NCBI RefSeq assembly: GCF_900107925.1
Contig: NZ_FNUJ01000017.1
Span: 1-64,000 of the forward strand
Direction of reading: 5' to 3'
DNA: 64,000 nt
Origin: Amycolatopsis pretoriensis
Lineage (GTDB): Bacteria > Actinomycetota > Actinomycetes > Mycobacteriales > Pseudonocardiaceae
The notes below the pieces were generated by a model that was not told the origin of the DNA, did not search any database, and saw only the letters and a list, made by a program, of their open reading frames with translations. The translations under genes and the position numbers were made by a program. Shown piece by piece: positions 57,002 through 64,000 of the stretch; position 1 is the first letter of the stretch, and every line of letters begins with the position of its first letter.

Positions 57002-57222
57002 CGGGCTAGCCGAAGAGGCACCTCGAGCCGCGCGCCCGAGGGGCTCCGGCCCGACCGGCTGGCCGGCCGGTGGCGGCGAACCGCCGCGCGTGCCGGCGTC
57101 GGCCGCCTCGGCGGAGCTGGCCCAGCGGGCGAGCTGAAAGGCACTCTTCAGCCGCGCGCCCGAGGCGGCTTCGGCGCCGCGACCCCGGGCTGACGCCGGT
57201 CGTTTCGGCGGAACTCGCCTAA
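56967..57222. repeat. Decayed copies of the ACT-like gene's 3' end
   Basis: The sequence GGGCTGACGCCGGTCGTTTC and its next ten bases at the gene's end recur at about 57187-57216. An intermediate, more diverged copy occurs at about 57100-57170, sharing CAGCCGCGCGCCCGAGG-type blocks with the region after the stop. Repeated local duplication is the likely cause. The 217-base gap holds no gene. Confidence 0.6.
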
Positions 57223-57800
57223 CTGCGCACGAGGGTGCGCGGACGCAGGGCGTTCGCCACCATCGCCATGCCGCCCTCGGTGAACAGGGACTCCGGGTGG
57301 AACTGGACCCCCTCGATCGGCAGCTCCCGGTGCCGCACTCCCATCACCTCGCCCGTCGACGACCACGCCGTCACCACCAGGTCCGCCGGCAGCGAGGCCG
57401 GGTCCAGTACCAGCGAGTGGTAGCGGGCCACCGTCAACGGGTTCGGCAATCCCGTGAACACACCCCGGCCGTCGTGGGCCAGGGGTGAGCACTTGCCGTG
57501 CATCGGCTCCGCCGCGTGCACCACCCGGGCGCCGAACGCCGCTCCGATCGCCTGGTGGCCCAGGCACACCCCGAGGATCGGTACCCGCCCCGCCAGTGCG
57601 CGGACCAGCTCCACCGAAATGCCCGCGTCCGCCGGGTCGCCCGGGCCCGGGGAGATCAGCACCATCTCCGGCTCGAGCGCGGCCACGTCCGCGACCGACA
57701 CCTCGTCGTTGCGGTACACCTGGCACGACGCCCCGAGGTCGCCCAGGTACTGCACCAGGTTGTAGACGAACGAGTCGTAGTTGTCGAGCACGCAGATCAC
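57219..57800 (-). CDS. Glutamine amidotransferase subunit of anthranilate/aminodeoxychorismate synthase
   Basis: A 193-residue class I amidotransferase with DNYDSFVYNLVQYL at the start, ISPGPGDP, nucleophile Cys in GVCLGHQAIG (about 77-86) and the His-Glu pair in IEGVQFHPESL. It hydrolyses glutamine and passes ammonia to the chorismate enzyme. GTG 57800 overlaps the stop of the large subunit gene (GTGA). It is the last gene of the operon. Sequence alone does not separate PabA from TrpG. Confidence 0.93.
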   Translation of the reverse strand: MICVLDNYDSFVYNLVQYLGDLGASCQVYRNDEVSVADVAALEPEMVLISPGPGDPADAGISVELVRALAGRVPILGVCLGHQAIGAAFGARVVHAAEPMHGKCSPLAHDGRGVFTGLPNPLTVARYHSLVLDPASLPADLVVTAWSSTGEVMGVRHRELPIEGVQFHPESLFTEGGMAMVANALRPRTLVRS

Positions 57801-59137
57801 GCGGCCGCCCCTTCCACCGTCACGCCCAGGGCCCGCGCCCCGGACCCGAGCTTCGCCAGGCACTCCGCGTACTCCTCCGCCGGGTCGGAGTCGTGGACGA
57901 TGCCGCCGCCCGCCTGCAGCCGGATTTCGCCGTCGCACCACACCATGCTGCGGATCGTCAGGTACAGGTCCACATGGGACACCCCGAACGAGCCGACCGC
58001 GCCCGAGTACAGCCAGCGCCGCGCAGGCTCCAAAGAATCGATGATCTCCATCGCGCGCACCTTCGGCGTGCCCGTCATGGTGCCCGCCGGGAACGTCGCC
58101 CGGATCAGCTCGGCCGTCCCATGCTCGCGGGCCGGCTCGCCCCACACGTCGGACGTCAGGTGCATGACGTGCGAGTACCGCTCGACCTCCATCAGCCGCT
58201 CCACCGAAACCGTGCCGGGGCGGCAAACGCGGCCCAGGTCGTTGCGGGCCAGGTCGACCAGCATCCGGTGCTCGGCCAGCTCCTTCACCGACGAGCGCAG
58301 GTCATCCTCGGCGAGCCGGTCGGCGCGGCCGTCGCGGCCCCGCGGGCGGGTCCCGGCCAGCGGGCGGATCAGCGCCCGGCCACCTCTCAGCGTCAAGCAC
58401 GGCTCCGGCGACGCGCCCACGGCTTCGAACTCCGGTCCGCCGTACCAGAAGTGGTAAGGCGACGGGTTGATCTCCGTCAGTCGCCTGTAGACGGTCAATC
58501 CGTCCACAGTGGCCGGCGCCGTCCAGGGGTTCGACAGCACCAGCTGGAAGACATCGCCGTCCAGGATGTGCTGCTGAGCTCGCCGCAGAGCGTGAACGTA
58601 CTCGTCGTAGGCGAAGCCGAACGTCCCGGCGCCGACCGCGACCGTCCCGAGTGGAGCGACGACGAGCCCGTCGAGCGTCCGCGCGACCCGCTCGGCCGCC
58701 TTGCGGGCCGCCGCGGGGGTCGTGCCCCGGCCGATCACCCGGCCCTCGGTGACCAGCACCTCGGGCAGGAAGAACTCGTACACCGGCCGGCCGCTCGCCG
58801 GGTGCCGGCTGGGCAGCCGTTCGAAGTCGCGCGCGGCGTCGTAGGCCAGGAACCCGTACCAGGCCGCCTCGGCGTCGGTGCGGTCCGGCGGCAGGTCCAG
58901 CCCGGCCAGCAGGTCCACCGCCGCGGTGAGCGGCGCGGGCCCGTCGCCGCCGGGGTGCGACAGCACGGCGAGCTCCCCCGCCGCCAGCACCGCGTCCCGC
59001 CCGCCCGGCCCGGCGGTGAGCATGACGCGTCCGGCGGGCCGCAGGGCCGCCGCGGCCGCCACCGGGTCCACTGTGGACACCAGTGGGACGACACAGCGGT
59101 GCAGCCGGGCGCCCGGGGACAGCGCGGACGTGATCAT
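57797..59137 (-). CDS. Chorismate-utilising synthase, anthranilate/aminodeoxychorismate synthase component I
   Basis: A 446-residue enzyme of the TrpE/PabB family. The chorismate-binding domain in the last ~260 residues has IRPLAGTRPRGRDG, LVDLARNDLGRVC, TFPAGTMTGTPKVRAMEII and the late LQAGGGIVHDSDP. It is shorter at the N-terminus than typical TrpE proteins, and the LLES tryptophan-feedback motif was not found. ATG 59137 overlaps the DUF362 stop. Together with its amidotransferase it makes anthranilate, 4-amino-4-deoxychorismate or a related aminated chorismate. The surroundings favour special metabolism over tryptophan or folate. Confidence 0.9.
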   Translation of the reverse strand: MITSALSPGARLHRCVVPLVSTVDPVAAAAALRPAGRVMLTAGPGGRDAVLAAGELAVLSHPGGDGPAPLTAAVDLLAGLDLPPDRTDAEAAWYGFLAYDAARDFERLPSRHPASGRPVYEFFLPEVLVTEGRVIGRGTTPAAARKAAERVARTLDGLVVAPLGTVAVGAGTFGFAYDEYVHALRRAQQHILDGDVFQLVLSNPWTAPATVDGLTVYRRLTEINPSPYHFWYGGPEFEAVGASPEPCLTLRGGRALIRPLAGTRPRGRDGRADRLAEDDLRSSVKELAEHRMLVDLARNDLGRVCRPGTVSVERLMEVERYSHVMHLTSDVWGEPAREHGTAELIRATFPAGTMTGTPKVRAMEIIDSLEPARRWLYSGAVGSFGVSHVDLYLTIRSMVWCDGEIRLQAGGGIVHDSDPAEEYAECLAKLGSGARALGVTVEGAAA

Positions 59138-60291
59138 CGCGCGACCGCCGGCACGCGGAACTGCGTCCGCTCGTGGTCGCCGACGGGCTTGCCCATCGCG
59201 TAGCGGAACGCGGCGAGCTGGATCGCCCGCGGCGGGCAGCCTTCGACGAAGATGCCGAGGTCCCGGCTCTCGTACAGGCAGTTCCCGACGAGGACGACCT
59301 CCCCGCGCAACGGCGGGAGCGAAACCTGCGGCCCGGAGATGACCGTCATTTCCCCGTCCCACTCGCACAGTTCGCCGGCCAGCGCCCGCATGGCGCCGGC
59401 GACGAACCGGCTGCACGCCGGGCACGCGTTGTCGGCGTGGACGTGGATGCCTTCGCGCGGCACGACGATCTCGACCGGCGCTTTCACCATGTCGAAGGCC
59501 AGCTCGTCGAGCGGGGTCCCGAGCAGCTCGATGTCGTCGAGGGAAAGGGGACCCATCCCCCGCGCGTGCGCGTCGCGCAGGTAGGCGACGCTGTCCGGGT
59601 CGAAGCCCGCCAGCGTCCCGACCGCGACGTCGAGCGCGACGGCGTTGCGGCTCGCCGCCAGGAAGCCGACCTCACGGGCCTGCCCGTCCATCGGGTAGTT
59701 GCCCTCGATCACGGTGGTCCCGTCGCAGACGACCAGGTCCTGCGGGCGCATCAGGTTCAAGTCCACAGTGGACTCGTCGACGCCGGCCATGTGCACGATC
59801 CGGGTCGTGTACCCGGGCAGCAGCCCGACCAGGTTCTTCATCGCGTTCGAGTAGACGACGCTCGCGTGCGTGCGCAGCTGCGGGACGCCGATGAAGTAGT
59901 CGCAGTCCAGGATCAGCTCGGGGACGGCGATCGGCACCCGCAGCGACGTCGCCCCGGGGATGCCGGTGATGCGCAGCGGCAAGTCGTCGAAACTGACGAC
60001 GCGGGCGTACTTCGCGGCCTCGTGGTCACGCAGGATTTCGTAGATCGCGTGCGTGCGCTCGGCGATCACCGGCCGTGCCCCGTGTTCGGCGACAGCTCGG
60101 GCGATCGCGGCCAGCAGCGCCGGCCGCACGTGGAAGCCGGGCGCGGTCTGGAAGAGGTTCGGCTTGATCAGCACCTCCGCGCCGGGCGGCAGCGCGGACA
60201 GCGGGTCGCCGAGCAGGTCGAGCAGCCGGGCCAGGCCGTCCGGCACGTCGGCGTCACCACCGACGGCCGAGAGGGCGACCGATTCAGTCAT
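59134..60291 (-). CDS. DUF362 protein with four conserved-type cysteines
   Basis: A 385-residue DUF362 protein. Its N-terminal half has GAEVLIKPNLFQTAPGF and THASVVYSNAMKNLVGLLP, as in the family. The last third holds CPAC (in ADNACPACSRFVAG), LVGNCLYES and FVEGCPPRAIQ, four cysteines able to hold an Fe-S cluster. DUF362 members have no uniform function; some are uncharacterised Fe-S proteins in biosynthetic loci. ATG 60291 lies within the end of the cyclase gene (8-base overlap), and its end overlaps the chorismate enzyme, so it belongs to the operon. Confidence 0.85.
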   Translation of the reverse strand: MTESVALSAVGGDADVPDGLARLLDLLGDPLSALPPGAEVLIKPNLFQTAPGFHVRPALLAAIARAVAEHGARPVIAERTHAIYEILRDHEAAKYARVVSFDDLPLRITGIPGATSLRVPIAVPELILDCDYFIGVPQLRTHASVVYSNAMKNLVGLLPGYTTRIVHMAGVDESTVDLNLMRPQDLVVCDGTTVIEGNYPMDGQAREVGFLAASRNAVALDVAVGTLAGFDPDSVAYLRDAHARGMGPLSLDDIELLGTPLDELAFDMVKAPVEIVVPREGIHVHADNACPACSRFVAGAMRALAGELCEWDGEMTVISGPQVSLPPLRGEVVLVGNCLYESRDLGIFVEGCPPRAIQLAAFRYAMGKPVGDHERTQFRVPAVAR

Positions 60292-60958
60292 CCGAGTCCT
60301 CCATCGCGATGACGCGCGCCGGTGCGGCCTCGGCGCCGGCGACCTTGGTGGGCAGCGCGATCAGCTGCACCACCTGCTTGGTCAGCTCGTGCATGTTCGT
60401 GACGTACTCCAGCAGCGGGATCCCGGCGGCCAGCAGCGCGTGGTGCACCGGGGACTCGCCGTCGCCCGGCCGCTCGGTGAGGCAGTCGAAGCCGATGAGA
60501 CAGGCGCCGTTGTCGATCGCCCACTGCGCGGCCGACGGCGTCAGGTACGGCGGGCGGTCCCAGTAGTCGGGCCGGCCCCAGTTGTGCCGCAGGTAGTCGG
60601 TGCGGATGAGCAGCCGGTCGCCGGGCTGCCACACCGGCCGCAGCGCCTTCTCCAGGTCGTCGCCGGTCACCTCGTCCAGCTCGCCCTTGTGCGACAGGTC
60701 GGCGACGCAGGCGCGGCCGATCAACGTCTGCAGCGGCACCTCGTCGATGCCTTCGGTGCCGGGGTAGAAGTGCAGCTTGTACTCCATGTGCGTCCCGTTG
60801 TGCGGGAACACGTGCAGGTACGAGAACGTGCGCTTGGTGCCGTACGGGTCGGTCTCCGGCGTCATCGAGCGTTCGCTGACGAACTTCGGGAACCAGTCGG
60901 CGGGGTAGGACGGCATTCCGTCGTAGAAGCCGTGGGTGAGGTCGACGAGTCGGGGCAC
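60284..60958 (-). CDS. Cyclase-family metal-dependent hydrolase (kynurenine-formamidase-like)
   Basis: A 224-residue protein of the cyclase/KynB family. The metal-binding motif appears as HNGTHMEYKLHFYP, so the usual HxGTHxD has Glu in place of Asp. DRLLIRTDYL and IGFDCLTERP are further family marks. KynB members hydrolyse N-formylkynurenine; others act on imides or lactones. In this operon it may open or close an amide or imide formed by the ATP-grasp enzymes. GTG 60958 was taken as start. There are 15 bases to the upstream ATP-grasp gene. Confidence 0.88.
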   Translation of the reverse strand: MPRLVDLTHGFYDGMPSYPADWFPKFVSERSMTPETDPYGTKRTFSYLHVFPHNGTHMEYKLHFYPGTEGIDEVPLQTLIGRACVADLSHKGELDEVTGDDLEKALRPVWQPGDRLLIRTDYLRHNWGRPDYWDRPPYLTPSAAQWAIDNGACLIGFDCLTERPGDGESPVHHALLAAGIPLLEYVTNMHELTKQVVQLIALPTKVAGAEAAPARVIAMEDSDD

Positions 60959-60973
60959 CGGGGTTCTCCTTGC

Positions 60974-62308
60974 TCAGCAGGTGAAGAGGCAGGTGTTGCG
61001 GACGTCGGGGTTGTTGATCATCGTGATGACGGTGGTGCCGCCGGGCGGGATCGCGCGCACGCCGCCGCCGGAAAGGCCGGACGGGGTCATGAACGCCGCC
61101 CACAGCGCGTACCACTCGGACCGCGCGCCGGTCTCGGGGTCGATCACCGTCTCCAGGTTGGGCCGCACGATCTCCTGGACGAGCGAACCGGTCCGCGAGC
61201 CGGCTTCGAGCGTTTCCCGCCAGGTCGCCGCGTCGACCTCGGGGCCGATGACGACGCCCTGGCCGCCGTAGAGGCCGGTCGGCTTGTACACCAGCTGGTC
61301 CTGCCGTTCGAGGCACTCGTCGATGCGCCCGGCGTCCGGGCCGGCGCCGGGGCGGCCGAGCATCCGGCACCACGGCAGCACGCGCTCGATCGCCGCCCGC
61401 TCGGCCGGCTCGAAGGCGTCCACGAACTCGGACAGCATCGCCAGGGTTCCCTTGTTGCTGAACACGTTCGTCGGCGTCCAGACGACGACCTGGCCGTTCT
61501 CGTGGGCGCGGAAGACCGGCTCCAGGAGCGCGTCGCAGTCCGGGTGCTCCAGCATTTCCTCGAGGCCGTAGTAGCGCAGGATGACGTCGACACGCGCACC
61601 GTCGAGGTATGGCTTCCCGGACCGGAACTCCAGGTCGCCGATCTCCCCCACCCGGCAGACGACGTCGTTTTCCTCGAGCAGCTCGGCGATCGCGCGCCGC
61701 TGGTGGCCGTACGTCGTCATCCCGCCGGGGCCTTCGACGATCGCCACCACCGGCTCGCCGGCGCCGATCGTCTTGCCCGCGTTGCGCAGCGCCTCGGCGA
61801 GGTCGGAGCCCATGTCGAGGAACCCGAGGCCGTGCTCGGCGGCGAACTCGGCGACCGCGGGGACCCGCAGGTACGCCTTGGGCAGCGTGCCCACCATGTC
61901 CAGGCCGCCGAGGGCGCTGCCGATGTTGTACTCCAGCAGCTTGAACGCCGAGCCGTCGTAGTAGACGTCGGCGCGGCCGTACAGCGGCGGCGGTTCCTCG
62001 CCGAGCAGCCGGGTCATCAGCGCCGCGTGCCGGTCGTCGATGCCGAGCGACCGGCGGAACCGGTCGAAATCGCCGTCGAACAGCCGCCGCGGCAGGCTGC
62101 CGACGAGCTCGTAGACCGTCACGAGGTCGCGGCCGAACGCCCGGTACTCCGCCTCGTCCACGACGACCGGCCGCGGCAGCAGCCGGGGCCAGGACCGCCG
62201 TTTGGTCTCCGACAGCTCGAGGCTCTCGCGCGCGTGGCGCAGCGGGCTGTCCGCCTCCTCGCACCCGGCGAGGTAGGCCTTGGTGATCCGCTCGGACCGT
62301 GCCGACAT
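60974..62308 (-). CDS. ATP-grasp ligase, glutathionylspermidine-synthase/circularly permuted type
   Basis: A 444-residue protein with an ATP-grasp fold: LLEYNIGSALGGLDM, VFSNKGTLAML and LVYKPTGLYGGQGVVIG correspond to the substrate, hinge and ATP-loop regions of circularly permuted ATP-grasp enzymes that make C-N bonds from a carboxylate and an amine. The end reads VRNTCLFTC, with two cysteines at the extreme C-terminus, which is odd. ATG 62308. A second ATP-grasp gene lies two genes upstream, so two separate ligations are likely. Confidence 0.8.
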   Translation of the reverse strand: MSARSERITKAYLAGCEEADSPLRHARESLELSETKRRSWPRLLPRPVVVDEAEYRAFGRDLVTVYELVGSLPRRLFDGDFDRFRRSLGIDDRHAALMTRLLGEEPPPLYGRADVYYDGSAFKLLEYNIGSALGGLDMVGTLPKAYLRVPAVAEFAAEHGLGFLDMGSDLAEALRNAGKTIGAGEPVVAIVEGPGGMTTYGHQRRAIAELLEENDVVCRVGEIGDLEFRSGKPYLDGARVDVILRYYGLEEMLEHPDCDALLEPVFRAHENGQVVVWTPTNVFSNKGTLAMLSEFVDAFEPAERAAIERVLPWCRMLGRPGAGPDAGRIDECLERQDQLVYKPTGLYGGQGVVIGPEVDAATWRETLEAGSRTGSLVQEIVRPNLETVIDPETGARSEWYALWAAFMTPSGLSGGGVRAIPPGGTTVITMINNPDVRNTCLFTC

Positions 62309-62326
62309 GGTTACCTTCCCAGGGAG

Positions 62327-63568
62327 TCAGGCGGAGACCGCGACGCGGGTCTCGCGCCGGGCCAGGATCGCCCGGTACTGCAGGATGATCACGACGCCGA
62401 AGGCCAGGTAGATCCCGGCCATCCCGGCCATGCTCACCACCGCGCTCAGGCTGATCAGGATCGAGTTGACGATCTGGCCGAACCGGATGTGCAGGTAGTA
62501 CGCGGCCAGGTACCGCGGCCGGCCGTCGTCCGGCGCCAGTTCGGCGAGCAGCGCCTGCTGCACCGGGAGGTTCATCAGTTCCCCGACGGTCAGCACGACG
62601 ACGGCGACGAGCAGCAGCCACGCGTCGTCGGTGACCGCCAGCACGGCGAACCCGCCCGCGTACAACGTGATGCCCGCGTAGAGCCGCGCGCGATCCGGCA
62701 TCCGCTTCAGCAGCGTGTTGACCACCAGGGCGAACGCCACGACCAGGACCGTGTTGACCGCCTTGAGCACGCCGAGCATCTCCACACCGGTCACCGCGCC
62801 GAACGGGAACACGGGCTGCGTCGGGAAGTCCGTCGACAGCCGGATGCCGATCGCGGTGCTCAGCTGCCCTTCGAGGGTCAGGATCAGCGTGGCCGCGATG
62901 ATCAGCCGGCGGAACGTCGAGTCGGCCAGCACGACCTTGTAGCCCTGCGCGAACTGCGCGAGCCCGGTCAACTTGGTCGGCGGCCGGGGGACCTCCGGCT
63001 TGGTCTCCGCCACCATCGTCACCGTGATCGTGAGGGCGAACGCCATCCCGATCGCGCCGCCGAGGATCACCGCGCCGAAGTGGGTGCTGTACAGGAAAGC
63101 GCCGAGCAGGGCGCCGGTGCCGAGGGCGACGTTGATCACCCAGTAGTTGACCGTGTAGACGAACTTGCGGTCCTCCGGCGGCGTGACGTCGATGATCGTC
63201 GCGTCGTTGGCGGGCAGCGCGAGGTTCGTCCCGAACTTCACCACGGCGTAGGAGAAGTAGACCGCGAGCGCGCCCCACTCCGAGTAGTAGGCGACCGCCA
63301 TCACGACGAGGAACCCCGTGCCGATCAGGTCGCCGATGACGAGCACCGGACGCCGGCCCCAGCGTTCGGACAGGTGGCCGCCCACCAGCATGCCGACCAA
63401 CGCGAACGCGGCGAACACCAGGATCAGCGCGCCCGCGACGGCGACACCCACGTGCGCCGCGAGGTAGATCGCGATGAACGTCAGGATCATCGCGTCGATC
63501 AGCTTGTGCACGAACGCGAGGCCGATCCGGACCCGGACGTTGCGGTGCAGGGCGAAGAAGCTCCTCAT
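62327..63568 (-). CDS. MFS transporter, probable exporter
   Basis: A 413-residue permease with twelve helices. The loop motif after helix 2 reads VGGHLSERWGRRPVLV, and YYLHIRFGQIVNSIL is near the end. It resembles the drug:proton antiporters used in natural-product clusters. ATG 63568 overlaps the stop of the upstream ATP-grasp gene (ATGA). It probably exports the product of this operon. Confidence 0.88.
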   Translation of the reverse strand: MRSFFALHRNVRVRIGLAFVHKLIDAMILTFIAIYLAAHVGVAVAGALILVFAAFALVGMLVGGHLSERWGRRPVLVIGDLIGTGFLVVMAVAYYSEWGALAVYFSYAVVKFGTNLALPANDATIIDVTPPEDRKFVYTVNYWVINVALGTGALLGAFLYSTHFGAVILGGAIGMAFALTITVTMVAETKPEVPRPPTKLTGLAQFAQGYKVVLADSTFRRLIIAATLILTLEGQLSTAIGIRLSTDFPTQPVFPFGAVTGVEMLGVLKAVNTVLVVAFALVVNTLLKRMPDRARLYAGITLYAGGFAVLAVTDDAWLLLVAVVVLTVGELMNLPVQQALLAELAPDDGRPRYLAAYYLHIRFGQIVNSILISLSAVVSMAGMAGIYLAFGVVIILQYRAILARRETRVAVSA

Positions 63569-64000
63569 CGGAGGACCACCTCGATCAGCGAGCGGACGTG
63601 GTCCGCGCGGGCTTGGGCCTGTTCCGCGTCTTCGGAACCGGTGAGGATCACGAAACCGTGCCGGGTCTTGGAACTGACGGTCTCCGGCAGGACGTCTCCG
63701 GGAGCGAAGGGGAAGCTCAGGGTGTCCACATAGGGCAGTGCCTTCGCCGCATCGAGACCCTCGACGGACCGCAGAACTCCCGTGGGGAAGGAGAAGTACG
63801 CGATGTGCCCCACCGAGCCACCCGGCTCCGGCAGCGACGTCCGCCCGGCGAGCGCGGCGAACATCGCGCGCTTGACGTCGAAACCGCGCGCGTGCTCGAT
63901 GATGTCCGGGATCTTGTCCCCGCCCAGCCGGGCCTGCGACTCGACGATCCGCGGCCCGTCCGCGGTGCGGATGACCTCGGTGTGCGCCGGGCCGCACTGG
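63565..64000 (-). CDS. ATP-grasp ligase, C-terminal part (gene runs off the window)
   Basis: About 144 C-terminal codons are visible, open from the window end. CGPAHTEVIRTADGPRIVES and ARLGGDKIPDIIEHARGFD are the metal- and ATP-binding C-terminal marks of ATP-grasp amino-acid ligases (BacD/DdaF-like). The last ~100 residues form the usual small closing domain. It probably joins a carboxylate to an amino acid at the cost of ATP. It is the most upstream visible gene of the operon; promoter and any further genes lie outside. Confidence 0.85.
   Translation of the reverse strand, partial: QCGPAHTEVIRTADGPRIVESQARLGGDKIPDIIEHARGFDVKRAMFAALAGRTSLPEPGGSVGHIAYFSFPTGVLRSVEGLDAAKALPYVDTLSFPFAPGDVLPETVSSKTRHGFVILTGSEDAEQAQARADHVRSLIEVVLR

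Noticed and set aside
60053..63733. A 1226-codon open frame on the plus strand
   Set aside because: It lies antisense to four well-supported genes and is rich in Arg/Gly/His/Val, typical of a shadow frame in high-GC DNA.
1..64000. CRISPR arrays, rRNA, tRNA or insertion sequences
   Set aside because: No spaced direct-repeat array, no transposase and no recognisable structural RNA gene was found by reading; a dedicated tRNA/IS search was not possible.

Overview
The window is chromosomal DNA from a high-GC actinomycete, most likely a Pseudonocardiaceae member close to Amycolatopsis. The signs are a strong preference for G or C at codon third positions, many ATGA/GTGA/TGATG start-stop overlaps, GTG and TTG starts, a Streptomyces-type conservon, an orphan glycopeptide-type glycosyltransferase and SOS boxes of the actinobacterial TCGAAC-N4-GTTCGA type. 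No rRNA, tRNA, CRISPR array, insertion sequence or prophage was recognised. The genus is an inference.

Layout. 1-12.3 kb: end of an SRPBCC gene, a MerR regulator with a degenerate B12-type domain, an APC permease, a divergent DUF2243/CtaG pair facing a holin-like/DUF3618 membrane trio, a GMC dehydrogenase with its Tat subunit, a secreted phosphodiester glycosidase, a TMEM175-type channel, an acetyltransferase and an extra IF-1 gene. 12.3-23.2 kb: a two-armed catabolic locus. One arm holds UbiD decarboxylase, a hydrolase, a three-subunit molybdenum hydroxylase and a CoxG-like protein; the other holds an IclR regulator, two MFS permeases and the UbiX prenyltransferase. Both arms carry the same 18-bp candidate IclR operator. 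23.2-29.3 kb: LysR/DapA-like pair, methyltransferase, glmS and a secreted BNR protein.

29.3-34.8 kb: a P450 redox operon (reductase, ferredoxin, TetR) whose P450 has lost its N-terminal part and is joined directly to the first ~92 codons of dnaE2, next to imuA and imuB. The mutasome cassette is therefore broken. 34.8-41.4 kb: MarR, ClC and NDH-2 genes, a glycopeptide-type glycosyltransferase and a frameshifted secreted peptidase. 41.6-49.4 kb: GntR-ABC operon, tandem secreted esterases, TetR, ferritin, a small membrane protein, SDR and a thioesterase behind a KstR-like box. 49.4-53.8 kb: conservon cvnABCD plus an MHYT protein. 54-57 kb: ArsR-type regulator, methyltransferase/TetR pair, and a leader peptide with an attenuator-like structure before an ACT-like protein.

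57.2-64 kb (minus strand, running off the window): a tightly coupled operon with two ATP-grasp ligases, an MFS exporter, a cyclase-family hydrolase, a cysteine-bearing DUF362 protein and an anthranilate/aminodeoxychorismate synthase pair. It has the look of a small non-ribosomal, NRPS-free natural-product or amide-ligation pathway that starts from chorismate, and it is the best candidate here for an undescribed system. A second genome-level signal is a repeated palindrome GTCC-N5-GGAC inside coding regions, often forcing rare codons.
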